Shown piece by piece: positions 1 to 6,459 of a stretch of 34,972 nucleotides of DNA (position 1 is its first letter; the number at the start of each line of letters is the position of its first letter). Below the pieces are notes generated by a model. The model did no database searches and was not told the origin of the DNA. It worked only from the letters and a program-made list of their open reading frames with translations. The stretch is from an uncultured Pseudomonadota bacterium (lineage in GTDB: Bacteria; Pseudomonadota; Gammaproteobacteria; Methylococcales; Methylomonadaceae). The stretch covers positions 1 through 34,972 of the forward strand of contig CAINHP010000041.1 in NCBI GenBank assembly GCA_903848905.1, read 5' to 3'. The translations under genes were made by a program, and so were the position numbers.

Positions 1-304
1 CTTCTTCATGAGCAATAACTACATTTTCTTCATGCTCTACACTGAGAGTAACTTCTACTTGAGCCACTGCGACTGGTTCTTCATGAACAACAGAAGCTAG
101 AATTGGTTCTTCATGAACAACAGAAGCTATAATTGGTTCTTCATGAACAACAGAAGTTAGAATTGGTTCTTCATGAACAACAGAAGCTAGAATTGGTTCT
201 TCATGTGCGATTTCAGTTGCTTGTTGACTTTTATGTGCTATTTTAGCAGGTGTCTTTTTTACCGGTTGTTTAGCAACAGTTTGACTAACTTTTTTTCTAC
301 TCAT
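1..304 (-). CDS. Repeat-containing protein, N-terminal part (3' end outside window)
   Basis: The reading frame starts at an ATG at 304 with a good Shine-Dalgarno (GAGG, 7 bases upstream) and stays open to the window edge, so the C-terminus is missing. The first 28 residues are rich in Lys, Gln, Ala and Thr with an AKKxPAK-like basic stretch (QPVKKTPAK). Then come four near-identical 10-residue units with consensus HEEPILASVV, and a partial fifth unit HEEP. After these the sequence continues with degenerate HEE motifs spaced by Val/Ala-rich segments (VEHEENVV, IAHEE). There is no signal peptide or membrane segment in the visible part, so it is probably cytoplasmic or nucleoid-associated. I do not recognise the family. 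Basic Ala/Lys/Pro tails occur in DNA-binding and polyhydroxyalkanoate-granule proteins, but nothing here proves either. The ORF itself is well supported by codon-conserving repeats. Confidence 0.75.
   Translation of the reverse strand, partial: MSRKKVSQTVAKQPVKKTPAKIAHKSQQATEIAHEEPILASVVHEEPILTSVVHEEPIIASVVHEEPILASVVHEEPVAVAQVEVTLSVEHEENVVIAHEE
75..205 (-). repeat. 30-bp in-frame tandem repeat (4 full units plus 11 bases)
   Basis: Units begin at 75, 105, 135 and 165, with a partial unit at 195-205. They differ by only one or two bases each (CTAG/CTAT/TTAG in the centre). The period of 30 keeps the frame of the leftward gene and encodes HEEPILASVV-type decapeptides. Such near-identity implies recent slippage or recombination, so copy number probably varies between strains. 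Confidence 0.95.
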
Positions 305-740
305 GGTTCATCCTCAATTAGATTTGCTTTGTTATTGTTATTTTTATTTTTTACTACACACCAAGTATGAGTGCTTTTGCATTTTACCCGTTTTAACTCT
401 AAGGTAAAGGGTCGTTTTTCACAATACCATTATATTTTGCGTTTTATATGCCAAAAAATTTAACTTTTCCATATTATGACCGATAAGCACGTGAAGGGTT
501 CTTGTAGAATAACTTAACATGACACGTTAAATAGGTAGTAGGTTATTTTAGAAATGTGACCCTATATTTTCTAATATTTTCATGATAAAACGTTTTTTAT
601 TATTAATATACTTTTCTTTGCAATGATATACATTGAATTACACATAATTTTACCTAAATAACGAAAGTATCTGCTTGCGTAATATTGAGGCAAATGACAA
701 AATAAACGTGTTTATTTTCCAAACCTAAAAGGAGATTGAT
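305..740. other. Intergenic region between divergent genes
   Basis: These 436 AT-rich bases separate the leftward repeat protein from the rightward small peptide gene. I see no convincing ORF, only promoter-like AT stretches. The only clear structure is the palindrome at 700-717, listed separately. Promoters for both flanking genes must lie here, but no -35/-10 pair is good enough to call. Confidence 0.6.
700..717 (+). promoter_or_regulatory. AT-rich palindrome just upstream of the 65-residue peptide gene
   Basis: The arms AAATAAAC (700-707) and GTTTATTT (710-717) are perfect inverted repeats around a 2-base centre. They end about 11 bases before the Shine-Dalgarno of the gene starting at 741. 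The element could be an operator or a small RNA hairpin. A different palindrome occupies the equivalent place before the related peptide gene at 31332. Confidence 0.5.
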
Positions 741-938
741 ATGATTAGTAGTGGTTTAGGCTTAGGTATTCCAACGATTGCACAAGTTATTCGTGTAATA
801 AACAATCCACAGCCAGTAAATTTTAATGTTGGCACACCAAATTTAGAAGCCGCTAACACAGGGTCTTCTTCTGCGGGTAGTGTTAGTGCTGCGGGCGATT
901 GCGCTTCATGTGGTGGATCATTTAGCGCTTCAGCGTAA
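741..938 (+). CDS. Small Gly/Ser/Ala-rich peptide with C-terminal CxxC (possible precursor peptide)
   Basis: This is a 65-residue ORF behind an excellent ribosome-binding site (AAGGAG, 6 bases before ATG) and followed 17 bases later by a strong terminator, so it is a monocistronic unit. Residues 1-26 form a non-basic, aliphatic N-terminus (MISSG, IPTIAQVI at 10-17, QPV at 24-26). Residues 27-65 are Asn/Gly/Ser/Ala-rich and end in GDCASCGGSFSASA with Cys54 and Cys57. There is no classical signal peptide. A second peptide in this window (31332-31517) shares the N-terminal pattern, with IPTI, Q and QPV in the same order, which argues that both are real. A leader-like N-terminus followed by a small-residue core with Cys and Ser resembles precursors of modified peptides (RiPPs), but no maturase, protease or transporter is adjacent. 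It could instead be a structural or surface peptide. Function unknown. Confidence 0.75.
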   Translation: MISSGLGLGIPTIAQVIRVINNPQPVNFNVGTPNLEAANTGSSSAGSVSAAGDCASCGGSFSASA

Positions 939-955
939 ATTAAATGATTTATGTT

Positions 956-997
956 AAAGCCTTGTGTGTTTTCAACGCATTCAAGGCTTTCTATTTT
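956..997 (+). terminator. Rho-independent terminator of the 65-residue peptide gene
   Basis: The arms AAAGCCTTG (956-964) and CAAGGCTTT (982-990) pair perfectly, with extra TGTG/CGCA pairing inside, followed by CTATTTTT. It starts 17 bases after the peptide's stop codon and lies in the convergent gap to the leftward gene ending at 1010. Confidence 0.85.
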
Positions 998-1009
998 TAC
1001 ATTTTTTGA

Positions 1010-2212
1010 TTAAAAATGACACATAGATTCATTTTGATCAAACCCAAGCGTATCCAACTCTGTTTTTGGATGTAAAAATCCCTCAATGGGCGCGGAGGCG
1101 ACAAAAGAACGTGGTGCAACTAATAAAATTGACTGCCGCAATTGTCCATCCCAAGATCGAAACGAAAGCGGATTACCTTTATAACCTTGTAGTGTGAATT
1201 GCGGACTACGAAGGTAATTACTTAACACATTCAATTCATTCGATTTTGTGCGCGTTGCCGCTTCACCTATTGCACGAACTGCTAAATACGCGCCATAGTC
1301 TTGTTCTTCCATTGATCTTTTTGCAAGCGCCTGAAAACGATTTTGAATTTGCGCAGCTCCCCATTGCTCATGTGTTTTATGCCATGCACTCGCTATCAAT
1401 CCTTGCGTTCCAACAACGGGTCTTGCTAACCATGTTCGATACTCTAAATATTCACCAAACAACCCTTGCTCATCAGCTACCACCAGGACATCATAATCAT
1501 CAGCTTGCGAAAACACAGCGACATCCGATTGCGCGCTTTTTCGTGCGTCAAAGGTATGCTCCCATTTTTTCTCTAAAACAATTTTAGTGCCAAAGCGTTT
1601 TGCTGCACGCTTCAATGCGCTCACAAATAACACATCTTCAGGTGTGGACCCGCTCACTAAAAACCATTTTACCCAACGCTTTTTCAACAAATATTGCGCC
1701 AGTGCATCCGCTTTCATGGCTCGACTAGGAAGTAGGTGTAGTATATTCTTTTTGCATTGCTCACCACGCATCGCATCGTCTGTAGTACCTGCATCGAAAA
1801 ACAAAATCGGCTTATCTGCTGCTAAATTAGAAATTGCGAGTGTATTTTTCGCATTCAGATTTGTCACAACGTAATTAAACTTTGTGGCAATTTGCTTAGT
1901 AAATATATCAGCCACATCCCCTTCTTCAGGCACAATAAACGTCTGCAGAGTAAATTGCTGATGCGTGAATTCACCGGTTGTATTGTTATCTGAAATGGCA
2001 AGCTGTGCCCCTATTGATCCTTTTTCATTTATAAAAAGATCTAAATTTGACAGCATCTGCGTTGGCTGCGTTTGTAATTGCGTTAAATACGCAATAGAAA
2101 TAGTTTGATTTGCAAGCGTTGAAACAGTTGCTTTTTTTGCCGCTAACGCATATGAACTCAATGAAGTTGACGTCAAACCAACAAGTAAAAGAAAATAAAA
2201 TCGTGTTTTCAT
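1010..2212 (-). CDS. Periplasmic ABC-type substrate-binding protein, PQQ-alcohol-dehydrogenase-associated type
   Basis: This is a 400-residue protein with a signal peptide (MKTRFYFLLLVGL..., cleavage near residues 22-25 after SYALA). The rest has the two-lobed fold pattern of type I (Leu/Ile/Val-binding-like) periplasmic binding proteins: ISIAYL near the start, KPILFFDAGTTDD, a RAMKADALAQYL helix and VKWFLVSGSTPED. The C-terminal segment, with FLHPKTELDTLGFD followed by ESMCHF, fits the subfamily described as the substrate-binding protein of PQQ-dependent alcohol dehydrogenase systems (TIGR03863-type), as I recall it. Those are normally encoded beside beta-propeller proteins, ABC permease/ATPase genes and quinoprotein dehydrogenases. 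None of these is present here, so the gene is an orphan. It follows degP in the same direction but is separated from it by a terminator, so it probably has its own promoter. The ligand is unknown. Confidence 0.7.
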   Translation of the reverse strand: MKTRFYFLLLVGLTSTSLSSYALAAKKATVSTLANQTISIAYLTQLQTQPTQMLSNLDLFINEKGSIGAQLAISDNNTTGEFTHQQFTLQTFIVPEEGDVADIFTKQIATKFNYVVTNLNAKNTLAISNLAADKPILFFDAGTTDDAMRGEQCKKNILHLLPSRAMKADALAQYLLKKRWVKWFLVSGSTPEDVLFVSALKRAAKRFGTKIVLEKKWEHTFDARKSAQSDVAVFSQADDYDVLVVADEQGLFGEYLEYRTWLARPVVGTQGLIASAWHKTHEQWGAAQIQNRFQALAKRSMEEQDYGAYLAVRAIGEAATRTKSNELNVLSNYLRSPQFTLQGYKGNPLSFRSWDGQLRQSILLVAPRSFVASAPIEGFLHPKTELDTLGFDQNESMCHF

Positions 2213-2236
2213 AATAAATTAAAAAGAGTTAAGAAT

Positions 2237-2270
2237 AAAAAAGGCAACCATAAAAGATTGCCTTTTTTTT
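2237..2270 (-). terminator. Terminator of the degP-type gene
   Basis: Perfect arms AAAAAAGGCAA (2237-2247) and TTGCCTTTTTT (2258-2268) flank a 10-base loop. Read on the minus strand, the hairpin ends in a U-run, 22 bases after the protease stop codon. The T-run on the plus strand means it could also work in the other direction. Confidence 0.85.
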
Positions 2271-2291
2271 GTTTTCACTATCGATGGCGAA

Positions 2292-3731
2292 TTATTTTAA
2301 CTTCAACGCAATGAAAACGGGATTTCCTTGACGTTGCACCAGTAACGAAATCGAAACGCCTATGGGCATTTTTTTCACAATTCGCTCAAAATCAGACGAA
2401 TCATGAACGACGTTATTTTGAACACGTAAAATCACATCTCCACGTTGCATACCTGCTTCACGAGCAGCACCTTTGCCGACTTCTTGAATTAATACACCGT
2501 AACGCGGTATTTGCAATATTTGACGCTGTTCCGATGTTAAATCAGAAACCGAAATACCTAATTGATTGACTGGTGATTTAGTAGAAGGACTTTTTGCTAA
2601 TGCCAATTTATCATCTTCTTCAGGTAATGCGCCTACTGTGAAATGCAGTGTGCGAACTTCTCCTTGACGAATCAATTTTATGGTAGCGGATTCATTAATA
2701 GGTGTGATGCCAACCATTGGCGGTAAATCAGCTGAATGATCGATAATTTGACCATTAAATTCCGTAATGACATCACCTATTTGAACACCCGCTTGCTCCG
2801 CAGGTCCAGCAGGAATAACTTTCGCCACTAACGCACCTTGCGGTTTTTTCATATTAAATGATTCAGCGAGCTCACGCGTCACATCTTGAATTTGAACCCC
2901 AAGCCAGCCGTGCGTAGCTTTACCTTTGAGTTTAATTTGCTCAACAATATTCATCACAACATCCATGGGTATCGCAAACGACAATCCCATAAACCCACCA
3001 GTACGGCTATAAATTTGTGAGTTAATCCCAACCACTTTACCGTCCATATTAAACAAAGGACCGCCTGAATTTCCAGGATTAATCGCAACATCAGTTTGGA
3101 TAAACGGAACATAATTACCACCTGGCAAACTACGTCCTTTCGCACTCACAATTCCCGCAGTCACCGATTGTTCAAAACCAAATGGTGAACCAATAGCAAG
3201 CACCCATTCTCCCACTTGTAATTTATCAGGTGCACCAATAGTCACAACAGGTAGATCATGAGCTTCAATTTTCAACACTGCAACATCAGTACGCGCGTCT
3301 GATCCAATCAATTTCGCATTTAATTCACGACGATCAGAGAGTTTAACCACAATTTCATCTGCATCTTTGACGACATGATAATTAGTGAGTACATAACCAT
3401 CTGATGAAATAATAAAACCTGATCCCAATGAGCGTGCCTCTTTAGGTGTATAGCCACCGCCTCCACCTTGACCTTGCTGTTGTTGCTGCTCATTGAATCG
3501 GCGAAATAACTCTTCTAATTCGGGAGGCATTGAACCTTCAGGAAAAGCGGGCATTTCTGCTCCATTTTCCGCCCCAGCAGGCGGCGCTTTTTGCGTGGTA
3601 CTAATATTGACCACCGCACCCCCATTTGTTTTCACCATTTCGGTAAAATCAGGCAACTGTGCAAATGCTTGCAAATTAAAAAAACTTAACAAAAATAGAC
3701 TAAAAAACCAAATAATGGCTCGACTACGCAT
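2292..3731 (-). CDS. degP: DegP/DegQ/MucD-type periplasmic serine protease-chaperone
   Basis: At 479 residues it has the usual length of the HtrA family. It has a signal peptide (residues 1-24, ending in QAFAQ), then a Gln/Gly-rich LA loop (about 82-93). The trypsin-like domain carries His119 (TNYHVV), Asp149 (ARTDVAVLK) and Ser222 (NPGNSGGPL). Two PDZ domains follow, at about 270-365 and 390-476. It degrades or refolds misfolded envelope proteins, and in related bacteria restrains sigma-E/AlgU signalling (MucD). The linker between NISTT and FRRF resembles MucD more than E. coli DegP. It is transcribed divergently from tilS, with 85 bases between the two starts, and is closed by its own terminator. 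No rseA/mucA-type genes lie next to it. Nothing is missing from the catalytic core. Confidence 0.93.
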   Translation of the reverse strand: MRSRAIIWFFSLFLLSFFNLQAFAQLPDFTEMVKTNGGAVVNISTTQKAPPAGAENGAEMPAFPEGSMPPELEELFRRFNEQQQQQGQGGGGGYTPKEARSLGSGFIISSDGYVLTNYHVVKDADEIVVKLSDRRELNAKLIGSDARTDVAVLKIEAHDLPVVTIGAPDKLQVGEWVLAIGSPFGFEQSVTAGIVSAKGRSLPGGNYVPFIQTDVAINPGNSGGPLFNMDGKVVGINSQIYSRTGGFMGLSFAIPMDVVMNIVEQIKLKGKATHGWLGVQIQDVTRELAESFNMKKPQGALVAKVIPAGPAEQAGVQIGDVITEFNGQIIDHSADLPPMVGITPINESATIKLIRQGEVRTLHFTVGALPEEDDKLALAKSPSTKSPVNQLGISVSDLTSEQRQILQIPRYGVLIQEVGKGAAREAGMQRGDVILRVQNNVVHDSSDFERIVKKMPIGVSISLLVQRQGNPVFIALKLK

Positions 3732-3816
3732 ATACTCTCCATTTTTCTAAAGCGTTCAAAAAGGGTATTATCGTTCCACAATACGCAAATCTCAAGATAA
3801 GACGGAGGAGAATAAA

Positions 3817-5139
3817 TTGAAAAATGCAAAATGTTTGGTACAGCAACACGTTATCTCCGCATTTACGCAATTACCTCATAGTTCAAACCACATATATATT
3901 GGCTACAGCGGAGGGGTAGATTCACACGTTTTACTTCACGCGTGTGCAATGTTGCCTGATATAAAGCCAAAAATTATCGCCGTATATATTCATCATGGAT
4001 TGCAAACGCAAGCCGATTCGTGGGCGGAGCATTGTCAAAAAATAACCGAGGATTTAAGGTTAAAATTTGTCATGTGCGCGGTGAATGCGGCACCCAGTTT
4101 AGGAGAAAGTCCCGAAGAGGCGGCCAGAAATGCACGATACGCTGCATTTAAGCAATTAATAAATGAAAATGACGTGATTCTTCTCGCTCAACATCAAGAA
4201 GATCAACTTGAAACCGTGTTATTGCAACTCTTTCGTGGGAGTGGTTTACGAGGGCTTGCTGGGATGCCTGAGAAAATTGAATTTAGTGCGGGCTTAATGC
4301 TGCGCCCACTACTCCAAGTCAGCAAACAAGCCATCAACGCCTATGCTTTAAAACATAATCTCACCTGGATTGAAGATCCAAGTAATCAAGATATCGTTTA
4401 TGATCGCAATTTTTTGCGAAAAGACATTATTCCCGCTTTAAAAACACGCTGGCCTTCACTTGATAAAACCGTTTCTCGATCGGCTACGCATTGCGCTCAA
4501 TCTGAAGAATTTATTTCCTCAATGGCTAAAGCAAATTTTCAATGTGTTTTAAATAAAACCGATAATTCAATTGATATTAAATTACTTCAACAATACCCAC
4601 TTAAAGAGCAACACTGGATATTACGTGAATGGTTTGAGTTGCTTGGCATGAAAATGCCCTCACAAAATATTCTTGAGCGCATTATTTGCGAAATGATTGG
4701 CGCAAAAGAAACTAGTTCCCCACAAATCAAACTCAAGTACGTTACGTTGCGCCGTTATCATGGAAAACTAATGGCTATGTATAAAGAGTTTCACGTATTT
4801 AAACCATGCGAATGGCCACATAATAATCAGATTCTAATTCTTTCAAATAACACAATTTTAACATTAACACCCCAAACGAAAGGTATCTCAAAAACACACT
4901 GGGAGAATGCACGAATTACGCTAAAAACACGTCAAGGTGGTGAGAAAATACGCTTACCCAATCGCCAAGGTCATCACGACTTGAAAAAGCTATTCCAAGA
5001 CGCCACTATTCCCCCATGGCAGCGTGACGTTATGCCATTGATTTACTTAAATGATAAATTAGCCGCAGTAGGCAATTTGTGGATTGCCGCTGAGTTTTAT
5101 ACAGAAATAGATTTAGCCTACGGCATTTCGTTGGATTAA
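3817..5139 (+). CDS. tilS: tRNA(Ile)-lysidine synthase TilS
   Basis: This 440-residue enzyme converts cytidine 34 of tRNA-Ile2 (anticodon CAU) to lysidine using ATP and lysine, which changes the tRNA to read AUA. It is essential in most bacteria. The PP-loop motif SGGVDS is at residues 31-36, followed by the typical HHGLQ and Asp/Glu-rich helices (AARNARYAAF, HQEDQLETVLLQLFRGSG). The C-terminal substrate-binding domains end in the expected WIAAEF-like motif. The start is a TTG preceded by a strong Shine-Dalgarno (GGAGGAGA), with no better ATG in range. A rare start codon with a perfect SD is plausible for a low-expression tRNA-modifying enzyme. It is divergent from degP and followed in the same direction by the Tim44-like gene, 89 bases later. 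Confidence 0.96.
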   Translation: MKNAKCLVQQHVISAFTQLPHSSNHIYIGYSGGVDSHVLLHACAMLPDIKPKIIAVYIHHGLQTQADSWAEHCQKITEDLRLKFVMCAVNAAPSLGESPEEAARNARYAAFKQLINENDVILLAQHQEDQLETVLLQLFRGSGLRGLAGMPEKIEFSAGLMLRPLLQVSKQAINAYALKHNLTWIEDPSNQDIVYDRNFLRKDIIPALKTRWPSLDKTVSRSATHCAQSEEFISSMAKANFQCVLNKTDNSIDIKLLQQYPLKEQHWILREWFELLGMKMPSQNILERIICEMIGAKETSSPQIKLKYVTLRRYHGKLMAMYKEFHVFKPCEWPHNNQILILSNNTILTLTPQTKGISKTHWENARITLKTRQGGEKIRLPNRQGHHDLKKLFQDATIPPWQRDVMPLIYLNDKLAAVGNLWIAAEFYTEIDLAYGISLD

Positions 5140-5228
5140 AGACAAAAATGGCGTAAAATTTGACCTGTGAACCTTGCGAATTTTTCGCACCAAATTTAGT
5201 TGACTTAATAATGGAATTCAATAATTTT

Positions 5229-6341
5229 ATGACCAATAAAACCCGTATTTTTGTGAATAGTCTCGTTTTGATTTCGCTCGCATTGGGCGCTGTTTCGACT
5301 GCAGAGGCAAAACGTCTTGGCGGTGGCAATTCTTTTGGTAGTAAACCTTCTTATAGTACCCCTTATAGTCGATCTGCTGCACCCTCTACACAAAGTCGAA
5401 CTGTTTCACCTGCCCCTGTTACACCCAGTCACCCTGCTCCGGTTTATCAACAACCAGCACCGGCACAAAACAGTGGCTCTGCATGGAAAGATCGTGCAAT
5501 GGGTGCGGCAGCAGGGTTAGCTGTAGGCGGGCTTGTGGGTTCAATGATGAATAATGGCTCAGAACAACATCAAGTTCCTATTCAAAATCAACAAGGCTAC
5601 GCGCAACAACCTCAAAATCAAGATTATCAGCAACCACCTATGCAACCACAAGGTTATGCGCCTGCAATGAATCAAGGGTATAGCAATAATGGAGTGTCAC
5701 ACAATTCAGGTGGATTTGGCTGGTTTGGTTGGTTATTGATTGCCGGTTTAGGGTATGGCGCATATCGTTATTTTTCTGCAAATAAAAAAACGACTACATC
5801 AGATTATACGCCCTATCCACACACAACTAATGAGCCTAATTACGCTACGACATCTGCAAATGAAAGCGGTTCTGCAGGATTTGATACGGATTTATTATTT
5901 AGAAAAGGCGAGTCGAGTGTCTCTTCTTCAACAGTAGATTTAGCAAAATCAACACCGACGAATGTTCCCGCTGGATTTGATAATGGTGTGTTTTTACAAG
6001 ATGTAAAAACCCGTTACACTCTATTACAAAAAGCATGGGATGAACGTGATTTTGCTGAAATTCGCGGTTTAACATCCGATAAAGTATTTGCTGAAATTCA
6101 GGATCAACTAAAAAGTTTAACTGAAGTAAATAAAACCGATATTTTGAAATTGGAAGCTGAAATTTTAGAAGTGCGTGAATTAGCGAACGAATTTGAAGCA
6201 GTGGTTTTATTTGACACCATTATGCGTGAAGCTGAAAATGATCACCCAAATCAAGTACGTGAAGTTTGGCATTTTGTAAAATCAAAATCCGGTTTTCAAT
6301 CAAATTGGATACTTGATGGCATTCAACAGCTAGCTGATTGA
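5229..6341 (+). CDS. Tim44-like domain membrane protein
   Basis: The protein begins with a signal-like hydrophobic segment (about residues 6-27), immediately followed by the AKRLGGGNSFG signature. That signature is typical of bacterial Tim44-like inner-membrane proteins. A long Pro/Gln/Asn-rich low-complexity region follows. A Gly-rich AAAGLAVGGLVG stretch lies within this region. A Trp/Gly-rich transmembrane segment (GWFGWLLIAGLGYGAYRYF) follows near residue 165. The C-terminal half (about 240-371) is the Tim44/MBA1-like alpha-beta domain, ending in VREVWHFVKS and WILDGIQQ. The role in bacteria is not settled; membrane association and a predicted calcium-dependent or protein-transport function have been suggested. 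I prefer the ATG at 5229 because it places the signal segment right at the N-terminus. An in-frame ATG at 5211 is possible, and neither has a clear SD. It is a separate cistron downstream of tilS. Confidence 0.88.
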   Translation: MTNKTRIFVNSLVLISLALGAVSTAEAKRLGGGNSFGSKPSYSTPYSRSAAPSTQSRTVSPAPVTPSHPAPVYQQPAPAQNSGSAWKDRAMGAAAGLAVGGLVGSMMNNGSEQHQVPIQNQQGYAQQPQNQDYQQPPMQPQGYAPAMNQGYSNNGVSHNSGGFGWFGWLLIAGLGYGAYRYFSANKKTTTSDYTPYPHTTNEPNYATTSANESGSAGFDTDLLFRKGESSVSSSTVDLAKSTPTNVPAGFDNGVFLQDVKTRYTLLQKAWDERDFAEIRGLTSDKVFAEIQDQLKSLTEVNKTDILKLEAEILEVRELANEFEAVVLFDTIMREAENDHPNQVREVWHFVKSKSGFQSNWILDGIQQLAD

Positions 6342-6364
6342 ACTCTCACGTTTTAGATTTCAAC

Positions 6365-6395
6365 AAAAACGCCGGCTTAAAGACCGGCGTTTTTT
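6365..6395. terminator. Bidirectional terminator between the Tim44-like gene and hypF
   Basis: The perfect hairpin AAAAACGCCGG (6365-6375) / CCGGCGTTTTT (6384-6394), with an 8-base loop, is flanked by A and T runs on both sides. It sits between convergent genes ending at 6341 (+) and 6460 (-), so it can serve both. Confidence 0.93.
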
Positions 6396-6459
6396 CTTAA
6401 ATATGGGCGATATGTTTCAAACTACTCTAATTAACGTTATACATTATTGAGTATTTTGA

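Noticed and set aside
75-205. CRISPR-like array
   Set aside because: The 30-bp units are directly adjacent without spacers and lie in frame in a coding sequence.
700-717. FNR or CRP site before the 741 gene
   Set aside because: The palindrome does not match TTGAT-N4-ATCAA or TGTGA-N6-TCACA.
1246-1874. Two rightward frames opposite the binding-protein gene
   Set aside because: They are antisense to a complete, recognisable gene with a signal peptide and have no SD.
2954-3750. Extra frames overlapping the degP-type gene on both strands
   Set aside because: Shadows of a conserved protease; the catalytic motifs lie in the other frame.
5030-5329. Leftward frame across the tilS/Tim44-like junction
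   Set aside because: It overlaps two well-supported genes and has no SD or family features.
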